From Rhodothermaceae bacterium (GTDB lineage: Bacteria > Bacteroidota > Rhodothermia > Rhodothermales > JAHQVL01): a stretch of 33,972 nucleotides of DNA. The notes beneath the pieces were generated by a model, which had not been told where the DNA came from, searched no databases, and worked only from the letters and a program-made list of their open reading frames with translations. Below, piece after piece: positions 16,749-24,753 of the stretch. Both the position numbers and the translations under genes were made by a program. The DNA lies in the NCBI GenBank assembly GCA_019634345.1, contig JAHQVL010000239.1, positions 1 through 33,972 of the forward strand, in the 5' to 3' direction. Position 1 is the first letter of the stretch. Each line of letters opens with the position of its first letter.

Positions 16749-17420
16749 CTATTCTTTTTCGTGTCCATAGACGCCCTTGTAAGCCAGCACAGCCACGAGC
16801 GCCCCGGCTACCGGGGCAACGACATAAACCCATTGAAAGGAGAGATCGCCCATTACCAGGGCAGGGGCAAGCGAGCGAACGGGGTTCATAGAAGCGCCGC
16901 TAATCGGACCCGCAAAGAGAGCTTCCAGGCCCACGGTTGCACCAATGGCAGCGCCCGCCATCAAGCCCTGTTCTTTCGCGCCGATGGCCACGCAGATGAT
17001 GACAAACATCAGCAAAAACGTAAGAATCAATTCCAGTACGAGCGACTGCATGGCTGTTCCGGCTGGCATCGTTGCACCGAGCGATTGGGCGGCAGGAAAA
17101 AGCGCCGAAAGAGTAACGCTGGCCGCAAGCGCTCCAAGAAACTGGCTGACGACATAGGGGATAACACGGCCAAAAGGAAAGCGGCCAGCCGCCCAGAAGC
17201 CGATAGTCACCGCTGGATTGATGTGCGCTCCAGATACTTCGCCAATAGCGTAAATCATAGCCATTACAATGAGGCCGAAAGTGAGCGCTATGCCCACATG
17301 AGTAATTACGCCGCCGGATACTTCATTGACGATCACCGCACCCGTTCCAGCAAAGACGAGCGCAAACGTTCCGATGGCTTCGGCCAGGTAGGCCCTGAGT
17401 GCTTTTCGATTTGACTCCAC
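16749..17420 (-). CDS. MIP-family aquaporin, NIP/AqpS-like metalloid channel
   Basis: A 223-aa membrane channel with six segments and the two re-entrant half-helices of the major intrinsic protein family. The first motif is a normal NPA (GAHINPAV, 68-70); the second is NPV (GASMNPVRSLAP, 179-181) followed by the conserved pore arginine. NPV in the second box is seen in some nodulin-26-like (NIP) channels, which pass arsenite, boric and silicic acids. Next to arsC it probably lets arsenite leave the cell down its gradient, as described for AqpS of Sinorhizobium. The start is a GTG at 17420 with AAAGGG a few bases before it. No arsB, ACR3 or arsR is visible nearby. A plain water or glycerol channel remains possible. 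Confidence 0.9.
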   Translation of the reverse strand: MESNRKALRAYLAEAIGTFALVFAGTGAVIVNEVSGGVITHVGIALTFGLIVMAMIYAIGEVSGAHINPAVTIGFWAAGRFPFGRVIPYVVSQFLGALAASVTLSALFPAAQSLGATMPAGTAMQSLVLELILTFLLMFVIICVAIGAKEQGLMAGAAIGATVGLEALFAGPISGASMNPVRSLAPALVMGDLSFQWVYVVAPVAGALVAVLAYKGVYGHEKE

Positions 17421-17461
17421 GGTACCCTTTTGCCTCTTAGTTGCTTGCGTATACCATGCCT

Positions 17462-17489
17462 GGTTCGGTTTCTATGGTCATGCCGAACC
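17462..17489. promoter_or_regulatory. Inverted repeat upstream of aquaporin-arsC, possible operator
   Basis: GGTTCGG (17462-17468) and CCGAACC (17483-17489) form a 7-bp inverted repeat with a 14-bp spacer, 42 bp upstream of the aquaporin GTG. Its place fits a regulator site for the pair, and dyads are usual for ArsR-type regulators, but the repeat is short and no regulator gene is adjacent. Confidence 0.3.
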
Positions 17490-17502
17490 GGTTTTTGTTA
17501 GC

Positions 17503-17775
17503 ATGGAAATAATCTCTTATCGCGGATATAGGGTAAAACTAAGGCAAAGCCCAAAGCCAGAGCAATGGAGAAGATTTATCAAACCATTAAGAATTAGTTC
17601 TGACGGAAGGGCGAAACATGAAGTATCTAATTGCGCGTTTAACGAGGCGAAGCTCCTAATAATAACCGGATCGTTATTGATCGAATCTCTCAGGCTAGAA
17701 GCAAAGGAGCGCTACCAGGATAAAGAGAGTGTACTATATAAATGGGCAATTAGAGGGTTAGGAAAAGCGACTTGA
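17503..17775 (+). CDS. Small hypothetical protein
   Basis: A 90-aa open frame beginning at an ATG at 17503 (MEIISYRGYRVKLRQSPKPEQW). I do not recognise it. It is basic and has no signal peptide or clear membrane segment. Its codons (ATA, AGA, CTA) are more AT-rich than those of the neighbouring ars genes, which could mean foreign origin or a non-coding frame. There is no clear ribosome binding site. It is divergent from the aquaporin with 82 bp between starts and is followed 70 bp later by a DUF7660-like gene on the same strand. Confidence 0.5.
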   Translation: MEIISYRGYRVKLRQSPKPEQWRRFIKPLRISSDGRAKHEVSNCAFNEAKLLIITGSLLIESLRLEAKERYQDKESVLYKWAIRGLGKAT

Positions 17776-17845
17776 TTACCCTCCGTTGAGCGAAAGGCGA
17801 GGTTCTTCTGCTGTGCGGAATCAGAAATAGACAAATCTAGAATTA

Positions 17846-18091
17846 ATGAATCCAAAAGAAGTAAACACCAGAGAGGAACTCTCTCGGTTCATATTGCAGT
17901 TGAGAGACGACTTGCTTGTGAATTCAGATGATTGGGAAAACCCGACACTTGAGCGATTCCTTGAAGCACTAGCGGCATATACGATTGCTGTACAGGGCTA
18001 TTACAGATTCCACAAAATGGACATTGATCCAGATGCCCCAAATTGGCGCGTATTTGCTGATATTTTGAAGGGAGCACGGGATTACGAATAA
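17846..18091 (+). CDS. DUF7660-like small protein
   Basis: An 81-aa acidic protein. The pattern REELSRFILQLRDDL, then DDWENPTLERFLEALAAYT and NWRVFADILKGARDYE matches the small family now called DUF7660 as I remember it; related small proteins are often found as stand-alone or immunity-like genes in polymorphic toxin neighbourhoods. No toxin gene is seen beside it here. The ATG at 17846 has only an A-rich upstream region, as usual in this genome. Cytosolic, no signal. Confidence 0.72.
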   Translation: MNPKEVNTREELSRFILQLRDDLLVNSDDWENPTLERFLEALAAYTIAVQGYYRFHKMDIDPDAPNWRVFADILKGARDYE

Positions 18092-18113
18092 CTTCCGGCC
18101 ACATAGCGAAATC

Positions 18114-18374
18114 CTATGTTTTTCTACCGGGCTGCTCGTACAGCCAGCTGGTGGTAAGGTGAGTTAGTATAGGCATGATTACGTACATCATCAGCGCGAC
18201 AATCGCCGCCACCGCCACGCTGACGGTTAATAGGCGTGGGCCAATTAACACAACCGACAGCGCGGGTGGTACAAAGTAGACGGGGGCGAGCAGACCGGCA
18301 AACGTTAAAAGAGCCAGCTTGTATCGTTTCGGTTTACGGCAATGTTCGGTAGGTTCTCCGCTACCAATGCGCAT
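18114..18374 (-). CDS. Small membrane protein resembling the TM tail of antibiotic-biosynthesis-monooxygenase proteins
   Basis: An 86-aa protein with two hydrophobic segments (KLALLTFAGLLAPVYFV and LLTVSVAVAAIVALMMYVIM). The pattern PKRYKLALLTF, then MPILTHLTTSWLYE at the end, looks like the C-terminal membrane part of longer proteins that begin with an antibiotic-biosynthesis-monooxygenase (ABM) domain; that domain is missing here. I start at the ATG at 18374 because GGAG lies 6 nt before it; an upstream ATG at 18407 would add 11 residues. It is 54 bp after the YcaC-like gene on the same strand, within the pirin/YcaC cluster. Confidence 0.68.
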   Translation of the reverse strand: MRIGSGEPTEHCRKPKRYKLALLTFAGLLAPVYFVPPALSVVLIGPRLLTVSVAVAAIVALMMYVIMPILTHLTTSWLYEQPGRKT

Positions 18375-18428
18375 TGGATTCTCCATCAGTTTATACCGGT
18401 GACGCATTCTACGAATCGAGCTTCAGGC

Positions 18429-19061
18429 TCAAGCGAGCTGTGCGGCTGCACTTGTGCGGACCTGGCCGATTAGAATGGACCAGTCCATTCCAAGAGCCGT
18501 GTATACTCCTTCTGCTTTAGGCGACGCGTTGTCCCCAAGAATTTCAATCATCAGGCTGGCTGCGTCTGCTACAACGACACCGCTTTGTATCAACCTGACA
18601 ACTCCGGTTTCCCGTTTTGTGCTGTCGAATGTTCCGCAGGCATCTACGGCTACGTAAGCTTCGAAGCCTTCACGTACAGCGCGCATGGCAGGAAACGCCG
18701 CGCAGACTTCTAAGGAAAGTCCGGCGAAGATCAGTTTCTTGCGGCCGGTCGCTCGGATCGCGGCTTCCACACGCGGATCGTCCCAGGCATTTACTGTTGT
18801 TCTGTCTATGAAGGTCTGTCCAGGAAGCGCTGCTTGCAATTCCGGAATAGCCGGACCCCAAAGTGTTTCTGAGGACGTGGTCGTAGTCACGATGGGGAGG
18901 CCGAGTGCGCGCGCTGCTTTGGCCAAGCCCACGATGTTATGCTTGAGTTCAGCGATTGAGTAGTCGCGGATGCCCGTCATAAGGCCGACCTGGTTATCAA
19001 CAAAAATCACTGCAGCATTGTCAGCACTCAGTGGTTCTGGGTTGTGAAAATGATTGTTCAT
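18429..19061 (-). CDS. YcaC-like isochorismatase-family hydrolase
   Basis: A 210-aa cytosolic cysteine hydrolase of the isochorismatase superfamily. AAVIFVDNQVG supplies Asp22 and FAGLSLEVCAAFPAM supplies the nucleophile Cys120, with spacing very close to Asp19/Cys118 of YcaC. The lysine expected between them aligns near Arg87 (IDRTTVNAW). YcaC proteins are octameric hydrolases of unknown physiological substrate, often induced by stress. A good AAGGAAA lies before the ATG. It is 31 bp downstream of pirin on the same strand, a pairing found in many bacteria. Confidence 0.9.
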   Translation of the reverse strand: MNNHFHNPEPLSADNAAVIFVDNQVGLMTGIRDYSIAELKHNIVGLAKAARALGLPIVTTTTSSETLWGPAIPELQAALPGQTFIDRTTVNAWDDPRVEAAIRATGRKKLIFAGLSLEVCAAFPAMRAVREGFEAYVAVDACGTFDSTKRETGVVRLIQSGVVVADAASLMIEILGDNASPKAEGVYTALGMDWSILIGQVRTSAAAQLA

Positions 19062-19092
19062 AGCTGTTTCCTTTGGATTAAGTTAGAGTGAT

Positions 19093-19998
19093 TCAACGAT
19101 TGTCTGCAATAGTGCCTAATTTCCCGGCTTTATAAGCCGCTTTTATGTCGGCAATTTGCTGTTGTGAGCCCATAACAAAAGGACCATCCTGAACAAAGGG
19201 CTCACCGATCTGTGCACCATCGAACAAGACGAAGTGAACAGACTCACGGGCTGGGTTACTAAGAATGATTTTTGCGCTGCCGTCGCATTTGATTGCAATA
19301 GCTTGACCCGTCGCTAAATGCCTGGCCGTTTCATCTATGACAACGTCAATGCTTCCCTGGATGGATTGGGCCCATATGCCTCGTTTGGCGGCTGTCTGAT
19401 GGGAAAAGCGACCGCCAGGTTGGATCGAGCCGTCTAACATAGTCATTGGGGTCGATGGAGAGGTTGCGCCGCGAACGCCATTCGACTCACCCAGTGTGAC
19501 TTTCACGCGATATTCTGCGGTGTTAATCACGGGCATGTCTTCTGATCGTACAAGGAGTGAAGTAGGCATCTCGAATCGCTTGGCTTGGGGTACATTGACG
19601 AACACCTGTAATGCGTGGATTCGCGAATTTGGCCGAGGGTGTTCATCGTGCACCGCACCTCTGCCGGTGCTGAGCCAGTACAAATCTCCGGGTTGTAGGT
19701 CGAAATCGTTTCCCAGTGAGTCTCGGTTATGAAAAAGACCCTCACTGTCTTCGAACAACAGAGACACAGCCGACATACCTGCGTGGGGGTGCACGCCGAA
19801 TGTAGGTTCTGTTGCCACGAAGTGGTCGACCATCACCAGGGGATCCATCGTTTCTCCTATATCTCTAGCACGAAAGCTCTGCGCCTTGAAGCCCGATCCG
19901 ATGGTGAGGTCGTCGCCGGAGTTTGGCTCAGATATAAGAGCCACTGCATCTGATGTGAAGCTGTTTGAGGAGCCCGTTGCTCCATTGATTGCGTTCAT
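19093..19998 (-). CDS. Pirin family protein
   Basis: A 301-aa bicupin. The N-terminal cupin has the pirin iron ligands His70 and His72 in FGVHPHAGM, then His117 and Glu119 in GAVHDEHP, with the same spacing as in human and E. coli pirins. The C-terminal cupin is less conserved. Some bacterial pirins (YhhW) oxidise quercetin; others act as redox-dependent regulators, and the sequence does not decide. It sits between the shortened AraC regulator and the YcaC-like hydrolase, all on the minus strand, so it is probably part of one stress-responsive transcription unit. Confidence 0.92.
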   Translation of the reverse strand: MNAINGATGSSNSFTSDAVALISEPNSGDDLTIGSGFKAQSFRARDIGETMDPLVMVDHFVATEPTFGVHPHAGMSAVSLLFEDSEGLFHNRDSLGNDFDLQPGDLYWLSTGRGAVHDEHPRPNSRIHALQVFVNVPQAKRFEMPTSLLVRSEDMPVINTAEYRVKVTLGESNGVRGATSPSTPMTMLDGSIQPGGRFSHQTAAKRGIWAQSIQGSIDVVIDETARHLATGQAIAIKCDGSAKIILSNPARESVHFVLFDGAQIGEPFVQDGPFVMGSQQQIADIKAAYKAGKLGTIADNR

Positions 19999-20075
19999 TT
20001 TGTTTACCAGTTACTGTTCAGTTGAGATGGGGTATTCTGGGTGTTTCTTTGCTTGAGTCAAGTTTTGCCGTTGGA

Positions 20076-20669
20076 TTACAGGCAAAAGAAAACCAGCATC
20101 GGCACGCGTCCTCTCGACATCTCCTGCCAAACTTTGGGTAAGGCCTGCCGGTGTTCAAGTTTTTGAGGATCTCGTATTACATTGAGCCGATAGGAGCGTG
20201 GCGTTTGTCCGGCCCATCGTTTAAAGGCGCGCGTGAAAGCACTCTGTTCTGAATAGCCTGTCATGAATGCAATTTCAGAGAGTGAGTAGTCAGTCTCTCG
20301 AAGAAGCCGTTCTGATAACTGGCGGCGTGATTCGTCGACTAAGGTTTGAAAGGAATATCCCTGCTTTGAGAGCCTACGTTGAAGGGTGCGTCCACTCATG
20401 CCCAATTGCTGAGCTGTATCGAAAATTGTAGGCACACCTTCACTCAGGGATTGGGATATCTGGCTGCGCACTTGCTGTACTAAAGAATGGCACTCTTCAG
20501 AGCTCGTTGGTTCAGCTTTGAGATGCGCATCTAAAGCTACATAATCTATACTGGATTCAGGAGCCGGGTGCTTGAAATAAACAGAAAGTGGATTAATTTT
20601 ATTGTCGAAAACTTCGTGAGTGATCGAATTAATTTGTGCAATGGTTGCTTCTATTCTTAGCTGTTCCAT
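20076..20669 (-). CDS. AraC-family regulator, truncated ligand-binding domain
   Basis: A 197-aa protein with a complete C-terminal AraC DNA-binding domain (two helix-turn-helices: TIFDTAQQLGMSGRTLQRRL and SLSEIAFMTGYSEQSAFTRAF, then RWAGQTPRSYR). Relatives of the type with an arabinose-binding-like N-domain (PF12625) are about 330 aa. Here only a short remnant (NPLSVYFKHPAPESSIDY) is left, and the segment that normally follows (FG.PV.F... to the end of the domain) is also missing, as if deleted. A TAA lies in frame three codons before the ATG, and the crp stop is only 91 bp upstream, so the missing part is not hidden nearby. It may be a constitutive DNA binder or a decaying gene. It lies upstream of pirin. 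Confidence 0.85.
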   Translation of the reverse strand: MEQLRIEATIAQINSITHEVFDNKINPLSVYFKHPAPESSIDYVALDAHLKAEPTSSEECHSLVQQVRSQISQSLSEGVPTIFDTAQQLGMSGRTLQRRLSKQGYSFQTLVDESRRQLSERLLRETDYSLSEIAFMTGYSEQSAFTRAFKRWAGQTPRSYRLNVIRDPQKLEHRQALPKVWQEMSRGRVPMLVFFCL

Positions 20670-20760
20670 GGTTGTTTAGACCCCAAAGATTGCGTTCTAT
20701 GCGCGGATGGATCTAAAATCTGGAACCGGAGCTGGGAAAAAAATAAACTAGTTTAAGAAA

Positions 20761-21363
20761 TTACTTTTTGCTGAGCTTATTACGCAGCATGCTCACATAT
20801 TCTGGGGTTACACCGAGGTAGGCAGCCAGGTCTTTTTGTGAAATCCTGTTGATCAGGAAAGGGTATTTTTTTAGGAATATGTGGTAGCGCTCCTCGGCCG
20901 ATAGGGAAATCCCCTGGTTGGTTCGTTGTATATAGCTCACGAGCGATCGCTGGTAAAGATTTCTGTAGAATTGCTCAAATGCGGGTATGATTTGGAAGAG
21001 TCTATCCCAGTTCTCTTTTGAAATCATGAGCACCTCGGTATCTTCTAATGCTTCTATGAAATAACTCGAGGGCTGCTGGGTTAAAAAGCTGGCCATATCT
21101 CCAGTCCAATAATCTTCTATGGCAAACATTGATACATGAGGCTTGCCATGTAAATCCAGAGTATACACTTTCAACGCTCCCTGGACTACAAAATACTCAT
21201 AGCGGGTGATTTCTCCCGGTTGCAACAAGAAGTCTTTCCGGCGAATACGTTTCTCCTTAAATAAGGAGAGGTATAAGTTCTGCTGGGTCTCATCCAACTC
21301 AATGAACCGGCCTACATTCTGGAGGAGTAATGCGTGTGCAGATTGAGAGTCGAAAGTGTTCAT
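20761..21363 (-). CDS. Crp/Fnr-family transcriptional regulator
   Basis: A 200-aa regulator with a cyclic-nucleotide-binding beta-roll (RIRRKDFLLQPGEITRYEYFVVQGALKVY) and a C-terminal helix-turn-helix (ISQKDLAAYLGVTPEYVSMLRNKL). It is of the kind common in Bacteroidota, where the ligand-binding arginine of true cAMP receptors is usually lost, and I see no RAA or similar motif in the pocket. The ligand is unknown. It is the first gene of the minus-strand group that includes AraC, pirin and YcaC, and is divergent from the lipoprotein at 21566, with 202 bp between them for promoters. Confidence 0.92.
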   Translation of the reverse strand: MNTFDSQSAHALLLQNVGRFIELDETQQNLYLSLFKEKRIRRKDFLLQPGEITRYEYFVVQGALKVYTLDLHGKPHVSMFAIEDYWTGDMASFLTQQPSSYFIEALEDTEVLMISKENWDRLFQIIPAFEQFYRNLYQRSLVSYIQRTNQGISLSAEERYHIFLKKYPFLINRISQKDLAAYLGVTPEYVSMLRNKLSKK

Positions 21364-21565
21364 TGGGGTCTTGATCGTAATAGAACTTGTTCAGCTAATT
21401 GCTCAAGCTGAGGCATGTTTCAGGCATTAAGGGGCATGATCAAAATAGGCCATTTCTATCGAAAACAGCCTGTTAGGGGTAAATGTTGGTGTGGTTTAGT
21501 TATACCCGGCCCTTGATGTACATCATAGATGCATTTGAATACTAACCCTATTTATAGACATCAAA

Positions 21566-22216
21566 ATGAATTCAATCATAAAAAATATATCATACCTCGC
21601 TTCATTTTCATTAGTACTTGTTCTGTTGGCTGGCTGTACAGACAGCGGTGTAGACGATAACGAATCTCCCGGACAGCAACTTGAGGCGCCTGTCCGAATT
21701 GTCGACGTCAACACAGAGACTGAACAAATGACGCTTCGTAATTTCAGCAGTGAATCCGTTAACGTTTCCGACTACTGGATCTGTGCCAGGCCAGGGTATG
21801 ATCGGATCGGAAACGCAGAGGCGATCCGGATCGTCTCTGGCGATGTGAATCTGGCCCCCGGTGAGAGCCTAGTCATTGACGTCTCTCCAGCAGGCTCTGG
21901 CAATTTCCAAGCGATCTTAGATTTGGAAGAGAACGGCGAGGCGGGCCTGTTCTCAGAAGCAACATTTGGCAGTGAGGACCCGGCGATATTTGTCGATTTC
22001 GTAAGCTGGAATGGAATTACGGCAACCACCCGTGTGGAGCAAGCTGTGAATGCAGGTATTTGGAATAGTGTGGGCAGTTTCGTTGCTGGCACGAGCAGCT
22101 TTTCGTTTACAGGGGGCTCTTCCGACTTTGGTGTGAGCTTTTGGGTCGGCGAGACAAGCGGCTCATCCACTGCAACGAATACGTCAGAAAATGACGACTC
22201 AGATTCTGGATACTAG
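21566..22216 (+). CDS. Lipoprotein with lamin-tail-like domain
   Basis: A 216-aa predicted lipoprotein (lipobox VLLAGC). After an acidic linker, residues 42-180 look like a beta-rich lamin-tail domain: VRIVDVNTETEQMTLRNFSSESVNVSDYWIC, then LAPGESLVIDVSPAG and FVSWNG. The end is low-complexity (SSTATNTSENDDSDSGY). Bacterial lamin-tail domains are found on surface and secreted proteins and are thought to serve binding; no enzyme site is visible. It is followed by an intrinsic terminator, so it is probably transcribed alone from the crp-divergent region. Confidence 0.83.
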   Translation: MNSIIKNISYLASFSLVLVLLAGCTDSGVDDNESPGQQLEAPVRIVDVNTETEQMTLRNFSSESVNVSDYWICARPGYDRIGNAEAIRIVSGDVNLAPGESLVIDVSPAGSGNFQAILDLEENGEAGLFSEATFGSEDPAIFVDFVSWNGITATTRVEQAVNAGIWNSVGSFVAGTSSFSFTGGSSDFGVSFWVGETSGSSTATNTSENDDSDSGY

Positions 22217-22240
22217 AGTTGAGGGATAATAGGCAATTGA

Positions 22241-22268
22241 AAATGGGTGCTTTAGGGCACCCGTTTTT
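22241..22268 (+). terminator. Intrinsic terminator after lamin-tail lipoprotein
   Basis: GGGTGC (22245-22250) and GCACCC (22257-22262) form a GC-rich stem with a 6-nt loop, followed by GTTTTTATTTT. It lies about 30 bp after the lipoprotein stop and points in the plus direction. Confidence 0.85.
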
Positions 22269-22438
22269 ATTTTCTTTTACTCGGGTATTGCGAAAGACGC
22301 AACTGGAACATGTTGGGACGAGCGTATAATAAGTTATCTCTTAGGAACTGAAATTAAGGCAACGAGAATGGCGGGAAGTGGAGGACGATTTCGCATGTAT
22401 CGAGAGAGTACAGCTTTTCATCAATACCATCATTATAT

Positions 22439-22957
22439 ATGAAATTTCCAACGTTACTTCTTTGTATAGCTCTTCTCCTCGGAACGGGATGTGATTCGAA
22501 CGATCCTGAAGATGTCTCAATCACGGGTTCATTCTCGATGACTGTAAGCGGAGATTTGAGCAAGACGGTGAACGGCAGCATAGCAACGTTCGGTATAGGT
22601 CTTGGGCCAGCAGCAGGTCAGTCTGCATTTGGCATTAACCTCGGTTCTGCTTCAGACATCTTCTCGATGGCGCGGATAGCAGGCCAGTCGGGTCCGGGTA
22701 CGTACGATATCCAGGACGTCGCAAACACCAATGACGACGATTGGCTACCTGATGACTTTGGCGCAACCTACATAGACGAAACCGCCGGCTTGTACGCATC
22801 CGTGTCAGGGAGCGTCACGATCACACGCTCTGATGACAATGTGGTTGAAGGCACGTTTACCGTTTCCCTGGTAAACTTCGACACGAACAACCCTTCTACT
22901 ATTTCCATCACGGGTGAATTCGTGGCCATTGGTTTGGAGCTTCCGTCAGGCGGATAA
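22439..22957 (+). CDS. Lipoprotein of unknown function, beta-rich
   Basis: A 172-aa predicted lipoprotein (ATG at 22439, lipobox LLGTGC). The mature part is rich in alternating Ser/Thr/Val/Ile strands (SITGSFSMTVSG, YASVSGSVTITRSDDNVVEGTFTVSL, STISITGEFVAIGLEL), which suggests a beta-sandwich or barrel on the cell surface. I do not recognise a specific family. It is preceded by 222 bp without other genes apart from a terminator, and followed by its own terminator. Confidence 0.78.
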   Translation: MKFPTLLLCIALLLGTGCDSNDPEDVSITGSFSMTVSGDLSKTVNGSIATFGIGLGPAAGQSAFGINLGSASDIFSMARIAGQSGPGTYDIQDVANTNDDDWLPDDFGATYIDETAGLYASVSGSVTITRSDDNVVEGTFTVSLVNFDTNNPSTISITGEFVAIGLELPSGG

Positions 22958-22977
22958 GAATGCCTGTTGAAACAAGG

Positions 22978-23016
22978 GCCTGCATCATTACGCGCGTGCA
23001 GGCTCCTTAGTTTTTT
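22978..23016 (+). terminator. Intrinsic terminator after beta-rich lipoprotein
   Basis: GCCTGCA (22978-22984) and TGCAGGC (22997-23003) form a 7-bp stem with a 12-nt loop, followed by TCCTTAGTTTTTT. It serves the plus-strand lipoprotein and overlaps the last bases of the convergent GH16 gene. Confidence 0.8.
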
Positions 23017-24737
23017 ACCAACAACACCTGGCGCGCTTGCGAGAAGGTTTCTCCGCTTACTTTGTATATGTATATGCCCGATGGCAATTCCTGGCCCTCA
23101 ATGGCAAACGTTCTTTTGTTGTCTGCAGGTAATAGTCCCTCGTAGATATTCTTGACTTTCCGTCCGAGGATATCAAACAGGTCGATACAGATATGTTGGG
23201 GAGTGTCCAGGAGTAGGTCAAATTGGGCTGTAGAGTAGAATGGGTTTGGATAAGCGGAGGAGAGGGTGTAGTCGCTGATCAATGGGCTGTTGTCTTCGAT
23301 AGAGGTTGGGGTTTCATCAGAGAAAAACCAGTTATCTGTTCTGAAATTCACATCTGTTCCTGTACTTATTACTGTCAAAAGTACATTGACTAACTGCCCG
23401 TTGCCACCACTTCCCACAGCTACTGGGTCAAATATGCCATTACCACCCGTATGGAAGCTGTTGTCATCAAAAAAATCTTCGATGGGTATAGACACAAACT
23501 GCCAGCCGCCTCCTGCAATAGCGCAAGGGCCACTTGGGCTAATTACACAATCAAATTGATATTCGTCATCTGTAGTTGAAGGGCTGGGAAATTGGTCGTC
23601 TCCATCGTCATCATCTTGAAGATTGATCTCTAGTGTATACGATTGCACTGGATTTGGATTAATCCAGAAATTAAAGTGGGTAACGCTAGGGAGGCTTGTT
23701 CGATTTGTTCTACCAAATCCACCGTAAAAACCTGCGTTGCCACCACCACCCCAGCCGGTTTCGAGAGAAAAATTGCCGCCTTCAGTAGGTTCTAGATCCG
23801 TGTTATTCTGGGTTATGCCTCCACCGCCTGCATCGCCGTTGAAGGAGAACCAACCATTAGCAAGTGGATTGCCATGCTCCATGTCGTCAAAGAGGAAGTC
23901 CGTGCTTCCCGTATTTCCTGACCCGGTGCTTTCGTACACTCGTACATAGTCAACCTGCATCGTTTGCGGGAATGAGGTCGTAGCGTCTGGGCTTCCAGGG
24001 AGATTTCCGCCTACGGCCACGTTCATGAGAATGTGAAAGTCGACATCAAAAGGAGCGGGGAACGCACCGCCGCTTGAGGACCAGTTTGTTATCGTGGCAT
24101 ACTGCTGATCGTCAATGAACCAGCGAATCTCTGTCTCAAACCACTCAACAGCGAATACATGAAAGTCGTCAGAAAAACTACCCTGGGGGAGCGTAAAAGT
24201 CGCACCTGTTTTTTGATTGTCCGGCCAAGAACCGCCATAGTGAAGGGTGCCGAGTGCCTCGCTGGGTTTATCACCTAGAACCTCAACGATATCGATTTCG
24301 CCACTAGCGGCCCATACTCCGTATATCGAGGGATCGGTTGGGAGCATCCATAAAGCTGGCCATAGCCCTTTGCCTTCGGGCATCTTTGCTCTAATCTCGA
24401 AGCGGCCATATGTCCAGTCTCCTCGATTGATTGTTCTAATTCGTGATGAGGTGTAGTTCTTCCCACCTGCTTGTTCTTCTCTGGCTGTAATCGTTAACAA
24501 GCCATCACTAACCGTAATATTGTCTGACTGATACCATTGAAGCTCGTTGTTGCCCCATCCACACAAATCGGGGCATCCATCCCCAGTTTGGAAGGACCAT
24601 TTATTAGCATCAAGCGAAGTACCGTCAAACTCGTCGGACCAGACCAATTCCCATTCTTGGGCGGCTAGCGGAGTGGAGAGAAAAAGGAAAAAAAGTCCAC
24701 AGAAAAGGCAGGATGCCTTTAAATGCTGATAAAACAT
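23007..24737 (-). CDS. Secreted GH16 beta-glucanase with T9SS sorting domain
   Basis: A 576-aa enzyme. A signal peptide ends PLAAQ. Residues 27-270 are a glycoside hydrolase family 16 domain of the laminarinase type: WSDEFDGTSLDANKW at the start, the substrate-cleft stretch GRFEIRAKMPEGKGLWPALWMLP, and the catalytic GEIDIVE with Glu147 as nucleophile, Asp149, and Glu152 as acid/base. About 275-490 is a beta-sandwich-like region (DDMEHGNPLANGWFSF...) that may bind carbohydrate. The last 85 residues (SSAYPNPFYSTAQFDLLL to QVLLVKN) are a type IX sorting tail. It should be exported to hydrolyse beta-1,3-glucans such as laminarin. It lies 131 bp beyond the 3' end of nagB, same strand. Confidence 0.93.
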   Translation of the reverse strand: MFYQHLKASCLFCGLFFLFLSTPLAAQEWELVWSDEFDGTSLDANKWSFQTGDGCPDLCGWGNNELQWYQSDNITVSDGLLTITAREEQAGGKNYTSSRIRTINRGDWTYGRFEIRAKMPEGKGLWPALWMLPTDPSIYGVWAASGEIDIVEVLGDKPSEALGTLHYGGSWPDNQKTGATFTLPQGSFSDDFHVFAVEWFETEIRWFIDDQQYATITNWSSSGGAFPAPFDVDFHILMNVAVGGNLPGSPDATTSFPQTMQVDYVRVYESTGSGNTGSTDFLFDDMEHGNPLANGWFSFNGDAGGGGITQNNTDLEPTEGGNFSLETGWGGGGNAGFYGGFGRTNRTSLPSVTHFNFWINPNPVQSYTLEINLQDDDDGDDQFPSPSTTDDEYQFDCVISPSGPCAIAGGGWQFVSIPIEDFFDDNSFHTGGNGIFDPVAVGSGGNGQLVNVLLTVISTGTDVNFRTDNWFFSDETPTSIEDNSPLISDYTLSSAYPNPFYSTAQFDLLLDTPQHICIDLFDILGRKVKNIYEGLLPADNKRTFAIEGQELPSGIYIYKVSGETFSQARQVLLVKN

Positions 24738-24753
24738 GTAAAACTATGTAAGC

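Noticed and set aside
16761..17414. 217-codon open frame on the plus strand opposite the aquaporin gene
   Set aside because: It lies wholly antisense to a well-supported MIP gene and encodes a charged, composition-biased sequence with no recognisable domain.
21772..22170. 132-codon minus-strand frame opposite the lamin-tail lipoprotein
   Set aside because: The plus-strand gene has a lipobox signal and a lamin-tail pattern; the opposite frame is proline/serine-rich shadow sequence.
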